A DNA stretch of 64,000 nucleotides from an uncultured Roseateles sp. (GCF_945956965.1 NZ_CAMFJS010000002.1:186001-250000); one strand, 5' to 3'; positions 40,512-51,945 are shown, counted from the first letter of the stretch. Program-made: numbers and translations. Notes: generated by a model from the letters alone, not told the origin.

Positions 40512-41870
40512 TCAGCCTTGGCGACGACGGCGTGCCGCAGCGGCCAGCACGCCCAGGCCCGACAGCAGCAAGGCGTAGCTGCTTGGCTCGGGCACGGGGT
40601 TGGCCAGATGGATCATCAGGAACTCGGTATTGTCCGAGCCCGCATCGCGGCCACCGGTGCCGGGGTAGTTGTTGTCATTGGCGACCAGCAAGGTGTTGGC
40701 GTTGAGTACCAGCACGCTTTCGATGGTCACGTAGGGGAAGGTGAAGCTGGTCTTGCCGTCACCATTCAGATCATGCGGGTCGGCGATATTCATCAAGTCC
40801 ACCACCTCGGACTTGCTGACATAGCCATCGGCGTCCAGCTTGTTCAGGTCGATGCGGAAGATCTTCTTGAACGGTGTGCCGCCGCCGGTGGCGGTGGCGT
40901 TATTGCGCTCGATGATGATGAACTCATGATCGTTCAGCGCGGTCATGTCGCCGATATTGGTGCCGGCCACGTCGAGCTTGTACTTCCAGCGCTCGCCGGT
41001 ATAGGCCTCTTGGTCCACGCTGAAGGCGTTGATGCGCAGGGTGTTCGGCGCGTCGCCGGTGACAGTGCCTTCCAGCAAGGTGTAGAGCTTGTCGCCGTTG
41101 GGATTGATGGCCATGCCCTCAAAGCCGCGTGAGCTGCCCAGCGTGGGCGTGCCGCCGTTCAGATACGGGTTTTGCGGCGCCTTCACACCGTCCATGCCGA
41201 CTTCGCTGCGCAAGACCTTGCCGCTGGCATCGGTCTTCACCAGGAAGGGGCCGAACTCTTCGCCGAACCACAGATTGCCGTTCTTGTCCTTGCGCACCGA
41301 TTCGATGTCGAAGTCGGCGCCGGTCAGCAAGCGGCCTGCGCGGATACGGGCGTCCACCGCCGGATTGGCGGCGTTGTTGTAGTAATTGCTGTAGTCGGCC
41401 TGGATCTTGAAGCCGAGCTTGCGGTCCGGATCGGCCAGGGTGATTTGGCTGGGCTTGGTGAAGCCGGCCAGCTGGGCGCCGCTGTTGTAGTCCACCGCTG
41501 AGATGGTGCCGCTGCCGCCGTTCACCGTCTTGAAGTCGGGCCGCAGGGCGTACATGCGCAGCAAGGCATCGGCCGAGTTGCCTTGGGTGCCAAAGCCGTT
41601 ATCGGGCATGAACAGATAGGTGCCGGCCACCGGGCCGTTCAAGACGGCGGAGAAGCCTTGCACCGATTGCTTGTCGATCAGGGGCAGGGGGTTGCCGCCG
41701 GCGCCGGAGGCGAATTGGCCGGTGGTCGGGCCTTCGGCAAAGGTGTTGGCGGGCATGATGGCCCAGCCGATCAGGCTGTTGGTGTCGGCCATGGCCGGCA
41801 AAGCCGTCAAGCCACAAGCCAGGGTGGCCGCGGCGGCCAGGGTGCGCAAAGTCAATGGCGTCGTTTTCAT
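40512..41870 (-). CDS. Esterase-like phytase-family exported protein with PEP-CTERM sorting signal
   Basis: This 452-aa secreted protein has a signal peptide (LRTLAAAATLACGLTALPAMA) and a beta-propeller domain of the esterase-like-phytase family (FDIESVRKDKNGNLWFGEEFGPFLVKTDASGKVL, GFEGMAINPNGDKLYTLLEGTV, FIIIERNN). The C-terminal PEP-CTERM signal is VPEPSSYALLLSGLGVLAAAARRRRQ. PEP-CTERM proteins are sorted by exosortase, which implies an exosortase system elsewhere in the genome. The substrate could be phytate or another phosphoester, and it is unproved. The start at 41870 gives a normal signal peptide. Confidence 0.9.
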   Translation of the reverse strand: MKTTPLTLRTLAAAATLACGLTALPAMADTNSLIGWAIMPANTFAEGPTTGQFASGAGGNPLPLIDKQSVQGFSAVLNGPVAGTYLFMPDNGFGTQGNSADALLRMYALRPDFKTVNGGSGTISAVDYNSGAQLAGFTKPSQITLADPDRKLGFKIQADYSNYYNNAANPAVDARIRAGRLLTGADFDIESVRKDKNGNLWFGEEFGPFLVKTDASGKVLRSEVGMDGVKAPQNPYLNGGTPTLGSSRGFEGMAINPNGDKLYTLLEGTVTGDAPNTLRINAFSVDQEAYTGERWKYKLDVAGTNIGDMTALNDHEFIIIERNNATATGGGTPFKKIFRIDLNKLDADGYVSKSEVVDLMNIADPHDLNGDGKTSFTFPYVTIESVLVLNANTLLVANDNNYPGTGGRDAGSDNTEFLMIHLANPVPEPSSYALLLSGLGVLAAAARRRRQG

Positions 41871-42098
41871 TCGATGCAGTCCTTGTCTTGTCCGCAGAAC
41901 CGTCTGCGTTTGGGCGCCATTGTTCGGTGGCAAGGTGACCTGCCGGTGACGCGCCGAGCCCGTGGCATGCGCCGCATGGCGCATGGGTGATGCCTGTCGC
42001 TCCAAGCAAGCGCGCCAGAGCAGAGTCATTGATTCATTGAGTAAGTCGCATAATTCATTCGAATAATGCGTTTGCGCCGCATTGAAGTCCTGGGTCCA

Positions 42099-44267
42099 AT
42101 GGCCCCCATGGCAAGCAATTCACACACTCTCCCCGGCCAGCCGCAGCCCAATCTGCTGCGCAGCGAAGACGCTCGGCTGCTGCGCGGTCAAGGCCGCTTT
42201 GTGGCGAACCAGGCGGTGCCCGGCTTGGCGCATGCCGTGTTTGTGCGCAGCCCTTACGCCCATGCCCGCATTGCCGAGCTGCAGTTGGCTGACGCACAAG
42301 CCCAGCCCGGTGTGCTGGTCGTGCTGGGGCCGGCGGACTTCGCCGGGCTCAAGCAGCCCCGGGTGAATGGCTTGCTGCCCGGGATGCAGTTGCCCCAGGC
42401 CGACCTCGTGCCCAGCGACCGCGTGCTGGCCGTGGGTGCGCCGGTGGCTCTGGTGCTGGCCGAAACCCTGCATGAAGCGCAGGCGGCCGCCGAGCTGGTG
42501 TGGATTGACTATCAAGACCTGAGCCCCACGGCGGACTTCGACGTCAACGCCGACGCGCTGTACACCGCCGTGCCGGGCAACCTTGCCTTGCGTAGCGACA
42601 TCAAAGTGGGCGCGCTGCCGCTGGATGCCTGCACCGCCGAGGCGGCCGTCGAGCTGCCCCGCGTGGCCGCCTCGCCGCTGGAGCCCCGCGCGGCGCTGAT
42701 GCAGTGGAACGAGGCGCAGCAAAGCCTCAAAGCCCACTTATCCACCCAAACGCCCAGCCGCGCGCGGGAAGACATTGCCCTGGCCCTGGGCTTGCGCCCC
42801 GAGCAAGTGCAGGTGATCGCCACCGATGTGGGCGGCGCCTTCGGCGGCAAGGCCTCGGTCTTTGCCGAAGACCTGATGCTGGCTCTTGCCGCGCGCCGCG
42901 TGCAGCGCCCGCTGCGCTGGCTGGCCTCGCGGGGCGAGGACTTGCTGGCCGGCACCCATGGCCGCGCCTCGCGCCTGCAGGGCCGCTTGTGGGTGGACCC
43001 CCAAGGCCAGATGCAGGCCCTGGACGCGCAGCTGCAATTCGCGTTGGGCCATTGGCTGCCTTTCAGCGCCGCCGCGCCGCTGCGCAATACCTGCCGCATC
43101 CTGCCTGGCCCCTACCGCATGGACCACTGGCAGGTGCAGGGCGAAGGCCGCCTGAGCCATGCCGCCGCTGTGGGCATCTACCGCGGTGCCGGCCGCCCCG
43201 AGGCTTGCATCTTGATGGAACGCCTGGTGGACGCTGCCGCACATGAGCGCGGCATGGATCCCCTGGCCCTGCGCCTGGCCAATGTTTGGTCGGCCGCCGA
43301 GTTGCCGCGCCGCCTGGCCAGCGAGGTGTGGCTGGACCGCTGCGATCTGCCGGCGCTCTTGCAACGCGCCGCGTGTCTGTTTGATTACGAGGCCCGCCGC
43401 GCTGCGCAGCAGGCGAGCCGCAGCAAGCCGGAGGATGAATTTCTCACCGGCATCGGCATCGGCCTCTATGTGGAGCCCTGCGGCCAAGGCGGCGAAAGCG
43501 CCCGCCTGACGGCCTTGGCCGATGGCCGCTACCTGCTGGCCACCGGCGCCACCGCCCAAGGCCAGGGGCGCGAAACCGCCTACGCCCTCATCCTCGCGCA
43601 GGCCTTGGGCTGCCCCACGCATCACATTGAAGTGCGTCATGGCGATACGGCGCTTTGCCCGCCCGGCATCGGCGCCCTGGCCAGCCGCAGCACCGCTATC
43701 GGTGGCTCGGCCGTGCTCAAGGCCGCGCAGGCTTTGCAGCAGCGCTTGCAAGAAGGGGCGGCCTTGCCCTGCACGGTGGAGCTCTTCCATCAAACCGCCG
43801 AAGAAGCCTGGGCCTCCGGCTGTGTGATGGTGGAAATGAAGATCGAACGCGCCACCGGCATCAGCAAACTCACCGAGCTGGTCTGGGTGGACGACGCCGG
43901 CGTGTTGGTCTCGCCCGAGATGGTGCATGGCCAGCTGATCGGCGGCCTGGCCCAAGGCCTGGGTCAAGCGCTGATGGAGCGCTTGGTTTACGACGACAAC
44001 GGCCAGCTGCTGACCGGCTCGCTGATGGACTACGCCCTGCCGCGTGCCGAGGACATGCCCACGGTCACGCTGGAAAGCCTGCCCACCCGCAGTGCTGCCA
44101 ATGAACTTGGCGCCAAGGGCGTGGGCGAGGCCGGCTGCATCGGCCTGCCCGCCGCGCTTTTGAACGCCGCACACGATGCCTTGCGCCCGCTGGGCGTGCA
44201 GCAACTCGACTTTCCCCTGAGTGCCGCCAATCTGTGGCGTGCCATGCGCCGGGTCGGCGCGGTCTGA
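42099..44267 (+). CDS. Xanthine-dehydrogenase-family molybdopterin-binding (large) subunit
   Basis: This ~722-aa catalytic subunit of a molybdenum hydroxylase has LLRSEDARLLRGQGRFVANQ and ATDVGGAFGGKASVFAEDLMLALAARRVQRPLRW (Moco contact). It also has GIYRGAGRPEACILMERLVD and the active-site Glu near the C-terminus in AKGVGEAGCIGLPAALLNAAHDAL. The AYRGAGRPE-like loop marks the form II/xanthine-oxidase branch rather than true CO dehydrogenase (AYXCSFR). The enzyme probably hydroxylates an N-heterocycle or oxidises an aromatic aldehyde. No good ribosome site decides the start; 42066 and 42108 are alternatives. The order L, DapA-like, S, M is unusual. Confidence 0.88.
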   Translation: MAPMASNSHTLPGQPQPNLLRSEDARLLRGQGRFVANQAVPGLAHAVFVRSPYAHARIAELQLADAQAQPGVLVVLGPADFAGLKQPRVNGLLPGMQLPQADLVPSDRVLAVGAPVALVLAETLHEAQAAAELVWIDYQDLSPTADFDVNADALYTAVPGNLALRSDIKVGALPLDACTAEAAVELPRVAASPLEPRAALMQWNEAQQSLKAHLSTQTPSRAREDIALALGLRPEQVQVIATDVGGAFGGKASVFAEDLMLALAARRVQRPLRWLASRGEDLLAGTHGRASRLQGRLWVDPQGQMQALDAQLQFALGHWLPFSAAAPLRNTCRILPGPYRMDHWQVQGEGRLSHAAAVGIYRGAGRPEACILMERLVDAAAHERGMDPLALRLANVWSAAELPRRLASEVWLDRCDLPALLQRAACLFDYEARRAAQQASRSKPEDEFLTGIGIGLYVEPCGQGGESARLTALADGRYLLATGATAQGQGRETAYALILAQALGCPTHHIEVRHGDTALCPPGIGALASRSTAIGGSAVLKAAQALQQRLQEGAALPCTVELFHQTAEEAWASGCVMVEMKIERATGISKLTELVWVDDAGVLVSPEMVHGQLIGGLAQGLGQALMERLVYDDNGQLLTGSLMDYALPRAEDMPTVTLESLPTRSAANELGAKGVGEAGCIGLPAALLNAAHDALRPLGVQQLDFPLSAANLWRAMRRVGAV

Positions 44268-44299
44268 TTTCACTGAATGACAAGTTGAAGGAAACCAAG

Positions 44300-45259
44300 A
44301 TGGACTACAGCAAACAAGACGCCAAGGCCTATGCCAAGGCCCATTTCACCGGCGTTTGGGCCGCCATGCTGACGCCGTTCAAGGCCGATGGCTCGATGGA
44401 CGAAGCCGCCTTCCGCGCCAATGTGGCGCACTGGACTGGCACGCTCAAGCTGGGCGGCTTGTTCGTCAGCGGCAAGCAGGGTGAGTTCTTCTCGATGTCG
44501 CTGGAGGAGCGCAAGCGCAGCTTCACCCTGGCCGCTGAAGTGGCCAAAGCGCATGGTTCGCGCACGGTGATGTCTTGCTCGGACACCAATCTGGACACGG
44601 TGCTGGAACTCGGCCGTCATGCGCAAGACTGCGGCGCTGACTGGATCGTGGTGCACAGCCCGGTGCTGCACTTCGGTGCCGACACGGACGAGACGATTTA
44701 CGAGTACTACCGCTACATCAGCGAACAGCTCGACATCGGCATCGCCATGTGGAACCACCCGGACTGCGGCTATCTGATGAGCCCCGAGCTCTGCGCCCGC
44801 ATCGCCGAGCTGCCCAATATCGTCGCCATCAAGTACAGCGTGCCGCGCGAGATGTACGTCGAGTTGAGCCGTTTGGTCGGTGACAAGATCCAGGTCAGCA
44901 CCGCGTCTGAAGAAGAGTGGCTGGACAATATCGAAGAGTTGGGCTGGCGCCTGTATCTGTGCTCCACGCCTCCGCTGCTGCTGCAGACCGCAGTGGATCA
45001 GCGCATCAACGAATACACCCGCCTGGCGTTTGAAGGCAAGTTCGCCGAAGCCCGCGTGGTGCGCGACAGCCTGGAGCCCGCCCGCCAAGCCTTCAAGGCC
45101 AGCAAGCCCAAGGGCAAGCCGCAAGCACACAGCAAATACTGGCTGGAACTGCTGGGCCAGGCCGGTGGCCAAGTGCGCCGCCCCTTGCTGCAGCTGACCG
45201 AGGCCGAGAAAGCCCTGATCCGCGAACAGTTCGCCCTGAGCGGCCTGAAGCTGGGCTGA
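44300..45259 (+). CDS. DapA-family protein inserted in the molybdenum-hydroxylase operon
   Basis: This 319-aa TIM-barrel protein has the Schiff-base lysine of the family in NIVAIKYSVP (Lys178). Two conserved sites differ. The GTTGE-type motif reads SGKQGEF (57-63), and the Tyr of the catalytic triad region is replaced by Trp151 in IAMWNHPDCGY. So it is unlikely to be a dihydrodipicolinate synthase. It may be an aldolase or hydratase acting on a ring-opened product. AAGGA lies 8 nt before the ATG. The gene sits between the large and small hydroxylase subunits, with gaps of 32 and 5 nt. Confidence 0.85.
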   Translation: MDYSKQDAKAYAKAHFTGVWAAMLTPFKADGSMDEAAFRANVAHWTGTLKLGGLFVSGKQGEFFSMSLEERKRSFTLAAEVAKAHGSRTVMSCSDTNLDTVLELGRHAQDCGADWIVVHSPVLHFGADTDETIYEYYRYISEQLDIGIAMWNHPDCGYLMSPELCARIAELPNIVAIKYSVPREMYVELSRLVGDKIQVSTASEEEWLDNIEELGWRLYLCSTPPLLLQTAVDQRINEYTRLAFEGKFAEARVVRDSLEPARQAFKASKPKGKPQAHSKYWLELLGQAGGQVRRPLLQLTEAEKALIREQFALSGLKLG

Positions 45260-45264
45260 GCATC

Positions 45265-45732
45265 ATGGAGCTGCGTGTCAACGGGCAGACCTGCCTGATC
45301 CAGCCGCTGCGCAATGCGACCTTGCTGATGGAAGCGCTGCGTGGGCCCTTGGGCCTGACCGGCACCCATCAGGGTTGCGACACCGCGCAATGCGGGGCCT
45401 GCACGGTCTTGCTCAATGGCCGCGCAGTGAAGAGCTGCAATGTGCTGGCTGTGCAAGCCCAAGGGGCCGAGGTGCAAACCATCGAAGGCATGGCCGCACC
45501 GGGTGAATGGCACGCGTTGCAACTGGCGTTCTCGCGTCACCATGCTTTGCAATGCGGCTTCTGCACGCCGGGCATGTTGATGCGCGCCAGCGCCATGAAG
45601 GCCGAGGGCGTGCCGCCCGAGCCGGACGCGGTGCGCCGCGCCCTGGCCGGCAATATCTGCCGCTGCACCGGTTACGAAGGCATCGTGGCGGCGATCTGCG
45701 AATGGCTGGAGGGCGGCGATGCAGGACTTTGA
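45265..45732 (+). CDS. Molybdenum hydroxylase [2Fe-2S] small subunit
   Basis: This 155-aa electron-transfer subunit has both clusters. The plant-ferredoxin-type site uses Cys38, Cys43, Cys46 and Cys58 (GCDTAQCGACTVLLNGRAVKSC). The second site uses Cys97, Cys100, Cys132 and Cys134 (QCGFCTPGM, NICRCTGYEGI). It passes electrons from the Moco subunit to the FAD subunit. Its end overlaps the start of the FAD subunit gene by 14 nt. Confidence 0.95.
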   Translation: MELRVNGQTCLIQPLRNATLLMEALRGPLGLTGTHQGCDTAQCGACTVLLNGRAVKSCNVLAVQAQGAEVQTIEGMAAPGEWHALQLAFSRHHALQCGFCTPGMLMRASAMKAEGVPPEPDAVRRALAGNICRCTGYEGIVAAICEWLEGGDAGL

Positions 45733-46537
45733 ATACTGCCGCGCGGCCTCCGTTGAGCAGGTGCAAGCCTGGCTGAGTGATGGGGTGGACAGCAAGCTGC
45801 TGGCCGGGGGGCAAAGCCTGCTCGGCGCGATGAAGCTGGGCCTGATGTCGACCGAGCGCCTGATTGATTTGCAAGACGTGGCCGCCCTGCGCGGCTGTAG
45901 CGCGCCGGGTCGCGGTGAGCTGGTGTTGGGCGCCATGCAAAGCCATGCCAGCCTGGCTCGCCATGAGCTGTTGAAGCAGTTCGCCCCCGGCCTGGCCCAC
46001 TTGGCCAGCCATATCGCGGACGAACAAGTGCGCAGCCAAGGCACCTTGGGCGGTTCCCTGGCCAATGCCGACCCCGCGGCCTGCTGGCCCGCCGGCATGC
46101 TGGCGCTGAATGCCACGTTGGTGACGGACCGGCGGGAAATCGCCGCGGACGACTTCTTCACCGGCTTCTTCGGCACCGCGCTGGAGCCCGATGAGCTGCT
46201 GTGCCGGGTGCAGCTGCGCCGGCCGCGCCGCTTTGCTTACGCCAAGTTTGAGCAGGCCGCCTCGCGCTTTGCCCTGGTGGGCGTGGCGGTGGCGCAGTGG
46301 GATGACGGCTCGGTGCGCGTGGCCCTGACCGGCAGCGCCAACGGCGTGCTGCGCCTCCCCGAATTCGAGCAGGCGCTGAACCGAGAGTTCAGCCCGCAAG
46401 CCCTGCGCGGCCTCAGCGTGGACGAGGCGCTGATGTCCAGCGACGTGCATGGCGAGGCCGACTATCGCGCCCATCTGGCCGGCGTGCTCGCCGCCCGGGT
46501 GGTGCAACAAGCATTGGAGATGAAACATGACGACTAA
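45719..46537 (+). CDS. Molybdenum hydroxylase FAD-binding (medium) subunit
   Basis: This 272-aa CoxM/XdhB-type flavoprotein has the FAD-binding segments LLAGGQSLLGAMKLGLMSTERLIDLQDV and QVRSQGTLGGSLANADPAACWPAGMLAL, and a C-terminal CO-dehydrogenase-flavoprotein domain (YAKFEQAASRFALVGVAVAQ). It passes electrons to the final acceptor. It overlaps the small subunit upstream and the aspartate-dehydrogenase-like gene downstream by 11 nt. Confidence 0.93.
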   Translation: MQDFEYCRAASVEQVQAWLSDGVDSKLLAGGQSLLGAMKLGLMSTERLIDLQDVAALRGCSAPGRGELVLGAMQSHASLARHELLKQFAPGLAHLASHIADEQVRSQGTLGGSLANADPAACWPAGMLALNATLVTDRREIAADDFFTGFFGTALEPDELLCRVQLRRPRRFAYAKFEQAASRFALVGVAVAQWDDGSVRVALTGSANGVLRLPEFEQALNREFSPQALRGLSVDEALMSSDVHGEADYRAHLAGVLAARVVQQALEMKHDD

Positions 46538-47313
46538 GCACATGGATGGCCAGCCCCTTCGGGTGGCCTTGATCGGCCTGGGCGCAATTGGCCGCGTCAT
46601 CGCGCGTGAGCTGATTGCGCGCAGCGCCGAAGGTGTGCAACTGGTGGGCGCGCTATGCCAACACGCCAGCGAAGGCAAGGGCCTGGGCGTGCCGGTGCTG
46701 ACGCAGTTGGACGCGCTGCTGGCCCTTCAGCCCGACCTGGTGGTGGAGGCTGCCGGCCACGGCGCCGTCAAGGCCTACGGCCCGGCCGTGCTGCGCGCTG
46801 GGCATGATTTGCTGCTGGTCTCGGTGGGCGTGCTGTCTGACGCTGACTTGCTGCAAGGCTTGGAGCAGGCCGCGCGCGACTCCGGCCGCCAACTGCTGCT
46901 GCCCTCGGGCGCCTTGGCCGGTTTGGACTATCTGCAAGCCGCCAAGCTGGCGGGCTTGAGCCACGTCTGCCTGCGCTCGCGCAAGCCGCCGCTGGCCTGG
47001 CGCGATACACCGGCCGAGCAATTGCTGGATCTGGCCAGCATCACCGAGCCGGTGGTCTTCTTCCGTGGTACGGCGCGTGACGCCGCGCGCACCTACCCCA
47101 AGAACGCCAATGTGGCCGCCACCCTGGCCCTGTGCACCTTGGGGCTGGACGAGACCTCGGTGGAGTTGGTGGCCGACCCGACGATCAAGGGCAATGTGCA
47201 TGAGATCGAGGCGCAGGGCGCCGTGGGCGATTTGCATCTGACGCTGCGCAACACCGCCTCGCCAGACAACCCCAAAACCTCCCTGGTCACGCCCTACAGT
47301 GTGCTGCGCAGCA

Positions 47314-49004
<1,691 letters not shown>

Positions 49005-49007
49005 GCC

Positions 49008-50135
49008 ATGCGCATCGAAAATCAACGCGAGCTGCCTTGCTCGCAAGCGCTAGCCTGGGCGGCGCTGAATGATGACGCCATGCTGCAGGCCTGCATCCCG
49101 GGCTGCGAATCGCTGCAACGCGTGAGCGTCAGCGAAGCTGAGGGTGAAGGCCAGGGCGAGAACCAGGTTCAGACTGAACAGCTGCAAGTGGTGGTGATGG
49201 CCGCCGTGGGCCCGGTGCGGGCGCGCTTCAAGGGTCAGCTGACCATGGAAGATGTGCAAGCACCCCAGTCCTATGCCATGCGCTTCGAAGGCCAGGGCGG
49301 CGTGGCCGGCTTTGGCAAAGGCCGCGCCGAAGTCAAGCTCACGCCGCTGGACGAGCACCGCTGCCGGCTCGACTACTGCGCTGAGGTGCAGATCGGCGGC
49401 AAGCTGGCGCAGATCGGCTCGCGCGTGGTGGATGCCGCCGCCAACAAAATCATTGGTGACTTCTTTGCCCGCTTTGAGGCGGAGTTGCAGCTGCGTCAGC
49501 AAGCGCAGCAGGTTCAGCCCGCTGAATCGGCCGCGCCTGCATCAGGGCCGGCAGCAGAACCCGCTACCAGCGTGGCAGCACTTGCCCCTGTGGTGGCCGT
49601 AGCCGCCGCGCCGCTGCCCTGGACGGCCCGCCTCTCGCTGTGGCTGCGCCATTGTTTAGGCTTGGGCCCGGCCGGCAGCTGGTCGCAAATGCAAGGCCTG
49701 GTGGACGCCTCGGCGCAGCTGCAATCGCTGCTGCAAGAGTGCCGCACTGCCAACGACAACGCGGCCAAAAGCATTGCGGCCGAGATCGCCCGCAGCCAGG
49801 ACAGCCAGCAGCGCTTCGAGGCTGCTTTCAACACCATCCGCTACGAACTGCTGGCGCGGCTCGACCAGTTGCAAGGGCGGGTGGAGGCGGTGGCCAGCAC
49901 GGGTGACAGCTCGGCCAATGATCTGGAACCGGCCTTCGCGCAAATCGCCGGCGCGATTCGCTCGGCGGGTGATCGCCAGGCTGAGGTGCTGGAGCAGCTG
50001 GCCGGGCTGGTCAAAAAGCTGGGTGACGATGAGATCGGCACCATGCGCCGCGAGCTGGTCGCCGTCAGCGCGCAGCTGAAGGAGCAGACCAAGGTGCTGG
50101 AGGTCTTGAGCGGAAAGAGCTTGCTCGCCGCCTGA
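49008..50135 (+). CDS. CoxG-like SRPBCC protein with long C-terminal helical extension
   Basis: The first ~150 residues are a carbon-monoxide-dehydrogenase-subunit-G (CoxG) domain (MRIENQRELPCSQALAWAALNDDAMLQACIPGCESLQ, RFKGQLTMEDVQAPQSYAMRFEGQGG, ADVQIGG-like KLAQIGSRVVDAAANKIIGDFF). CoxG-type proteins help assemble or anchor molybdenum hydroxylases, and such an operon lies 2 kb upstream. After an Ala/Pro linker come ~170 residues of predicted coiled coil (LDQLQGRVEAVAS, AEVLEQLAGLVKKLGDDEIGTMRRELVAVSAQLKEQTKVLEVL), which ordinary CoxG lacks. The gene starts 3 nt after the dioxygenase stop. Confidence 0.88.
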   Translation: MRIENQRELPCSQALAWAALNDDAMLQACIPGCESLQRVSVSEAEGEGQGENQVQTEQLQVVVMAAVGPVRARFKGQLTMEDVQAPQSYAMRFEGQGGVAGFGKGRAEVKLTPLDEHRCRLDYCAEVQIGGKLAQIGSRVVDAAANKIIGDFFARFEAELQLRQQAQQVQPAESAAPASGPAAEPATSVAALAPVVAVAAAPLPWTARLSLWLRHCLGLGPAGSWSQMQGLVDASAQLQSLLQECRTANDNAAKSIAAEIARSQDSQQRFEAAFNTIRYELLARLDQLQGRVEAVASTGDSSANDLEPAFAQIAGAIRSAGDRQAEVLEQLAGLVKKLGDDEIGTMRRELVAVSAQLKEQTKVLEVLSGKSLLAA

Positions 50136-50232
50136 GCGCCTTCCTTCGCCCCTTGTGAGCCATGTCTTTGGGGATGGTCGCCGGTCAGGATTTGGGTTAG
50201 CTTTGCGCCCATCCTGACTGCGCGAGGCGCCC

Positions 50233-51924
50233 ATGAACTGGCTCACTCCCTACTTGACCCAGCATCCCGAGCTGGCGGTTTTTCTGGCCATCGGCTTGGG
50301 CTACTGGATAGGCCAGTTCAAGTTCAAGGGCGTGGGCTTCGGCCCCGTCACCGGCTCGCTGATTGCCGGCCTTTTGATCGGCTACTTCTTCCATGTGCCG
50401 GTGGCCGACACGGCCAAACAGCTGCTGTTTCTGCTCTTCATGTTTGGCATCGGCTATTCGGCCGGGCCGGGCTTTATCCGCGGCATTCAGGACGGCGGCT
50501 GGCGCTGGGCGGCCCTGGGCCTGCTGATTCCGCTGACCGGCTTGCTGACGGCGGTGGCCGTGGCCAAGCTGCTGAATCTGGAGATGGGTTATGCGGCCGG
50601 CATGATGTCGGGCTCCTTGACCGAGTCACCGGTGATCGGCACCGCCAGCGAGGCGATCCGCAGCCTGCCCATCAGCGATGAAGAGAAGTCGCGCCTGATC
50701 TCGCAGATTCCGGTGGCCGATGCGCTCACCTACATCTTCGGCACCTTCGGCGTGATCTTCTTTTGCAGCTATATCGGCCCCTGGATCTTGCGCCTGGACA
50801 TGAAGGCCGAGGCTATCAAGCTGGAAGCCGAAATGGGCATGGCGCGCAGCCAGCCCGGCATCAGCTCGGCCTGGCGCATGTATGAGTTGCGGGCCTATTT
50901 GCTCGATGCCAGCCAGCCCCTGGTGGGCCGCACAGTGGCGCAAGCCGAAAGCGCGGTGGCGCCCGAGCGCTTGTTCATCGAGCGCATCCGGCGCGGCACG
51001 GAGCTGTTCACGCCCCAGCCCGACACGGTGTTGCAGGCCGGCGATGTGCTGGCCATCTTCGGCCCGCACGAGGCCTTGCTGCGGGTGGTGGAGAGCCGCG
51101 CTGATGAGGTCTTCGACCGCGAACTGCTCGATGTGCAGCAAGCCAGCTTTGATGTGGAAGTGAATAGCCGCGACATCGCCGGCCGCCGCCTGGCCGATTT
51201 GCGCAGCAACGAAGCCATCATCCGCGGTGTGTTTCTGAAGACCATTCAGCGCGGCCAAGAGCAGTTGCCGGTGGCGCCGGGCACGGTGATTCAGCGCGGC
51301 GACCTGCTCACCATCCACGGCCTGGTGCCGGCGGTGGAACGGGTGGCGGCCCTGGTGGGCAATATCTCCCGCCCCACGCTGAATACCGACTTCGTCACCC
51401 TGGGCCTGGCCATTTTTGTGGGCGCCCTGGCCGGCATGGCCCTGAGCCTGCCGCTGGGTGGCTTGCACATCGCCCTGGGTAGCAGCGTGGCGGTCTTGTT
51501 GATGGGCCTGGCCATCGGCTGGCGCAATTCGCGCCGGCCCTTGTTTGCCTATATTCCGCCGGGCGCGGTGGAGTTCATGAAGTCGATTGGCCTGGCGGCC
51601 TTTGTGGCCATGATCGGCCTCAAGGCCGGCCCGGTGTTTGTGGATGCGGTGCGCGCCATCGGCCTGCAAGTGTTTCTGGGCGGCATGGCGGTAACTTTGA
51701 CACCGATGTTTGTGGGCCTGTTGGTGGGGCGTTATGTGCTGGGCCTGAACCCCTTGCTGTTGCTGGGCGCCCTGGCCGGCGCGCAAACCATGACGGCCGG
51801 CCTGGCGGCGATTCAAGAACGCTCGGAAAGCCCGGTGGCGGTGATTGGATACTCCAGCACGGTGGCCTTCGGCCATATCCTCATTGCCATCGGCGGCACC
51901 GCGCTGATCTGGTTTTTGCACTGA
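50233..51924 (+). CDS. Aspartate:alanine exchanger-family transporter with two TrkA-C domains
   Basis: This 563-aa protein has the AspT/YidE/YbjL layout: five membrane helices (LAVFLAIGLGYWIGQFKFKGVGFGPVTGSLIAGLLIGYFF), two RCK_C/TrkA-C regulatory domains (RTVAQAESAVAPERLFIERIRRGTEL and GRRLADLRSNEAIIRGVFLKTIQRG), and five more helices with the repeated motif GLKAGPVFVDAVRAIGLQVFLGG. The family exchanges amino acids or dicarboxylates, and the substrate is unknown. It starts 97 nt after the CoxG-like gene. Confidence 0.93.
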   Translation: MNWLTPYLTQHPELAVFLAIGLGYWIGQFKFKGVGFGPVTGSLIAGLLIGYFFHVPVADTAKQLLFLLFMFGIGYSAGPGFIRGIQDGGWRWAALGLLIPLTGLLTAVAVAKLLNLEMGYAAGMMSGSLTESPVIGTASEAIRSLPISDEEKSRLISQIPVADALTYIFGTFGVIFFCSYIGPWILRLDMKAEAIKLEAEMGMARSQPGISSAWRMYELRAYLLDASQPLVGRTVAQAESAVAPERLFIERIRRGTELFTPQPDTVLQAGDVLAIFGPHEALLRVVESRADEVFDRELLDVQQASFDVEVNSRDIAGRRLADLRSNEAIIRGVFLKTIQRGQEQLPVAPGTVIQRGDLLTIHGLVPAVERVAALVGNISRPTLNTDFVTLGLAIFVGALAGMALSLPLGGLHIALGSSVAVLLMGLAIGWRNSRRPLFAYIPPGAVEFMKSIGLAAFVAMIGLKAGPVFVDAVRAIGLQVFLGGMAVTLTPMFVGLLVGRYVLGLNPLLLLGALAGAQTMTAGLAAIQERSESPVAVIGYSSTVAFGHILIAIGGTALIWFLH

Positions 51925-51945
51925 CGCCGCTTTCCCATATTTCGC

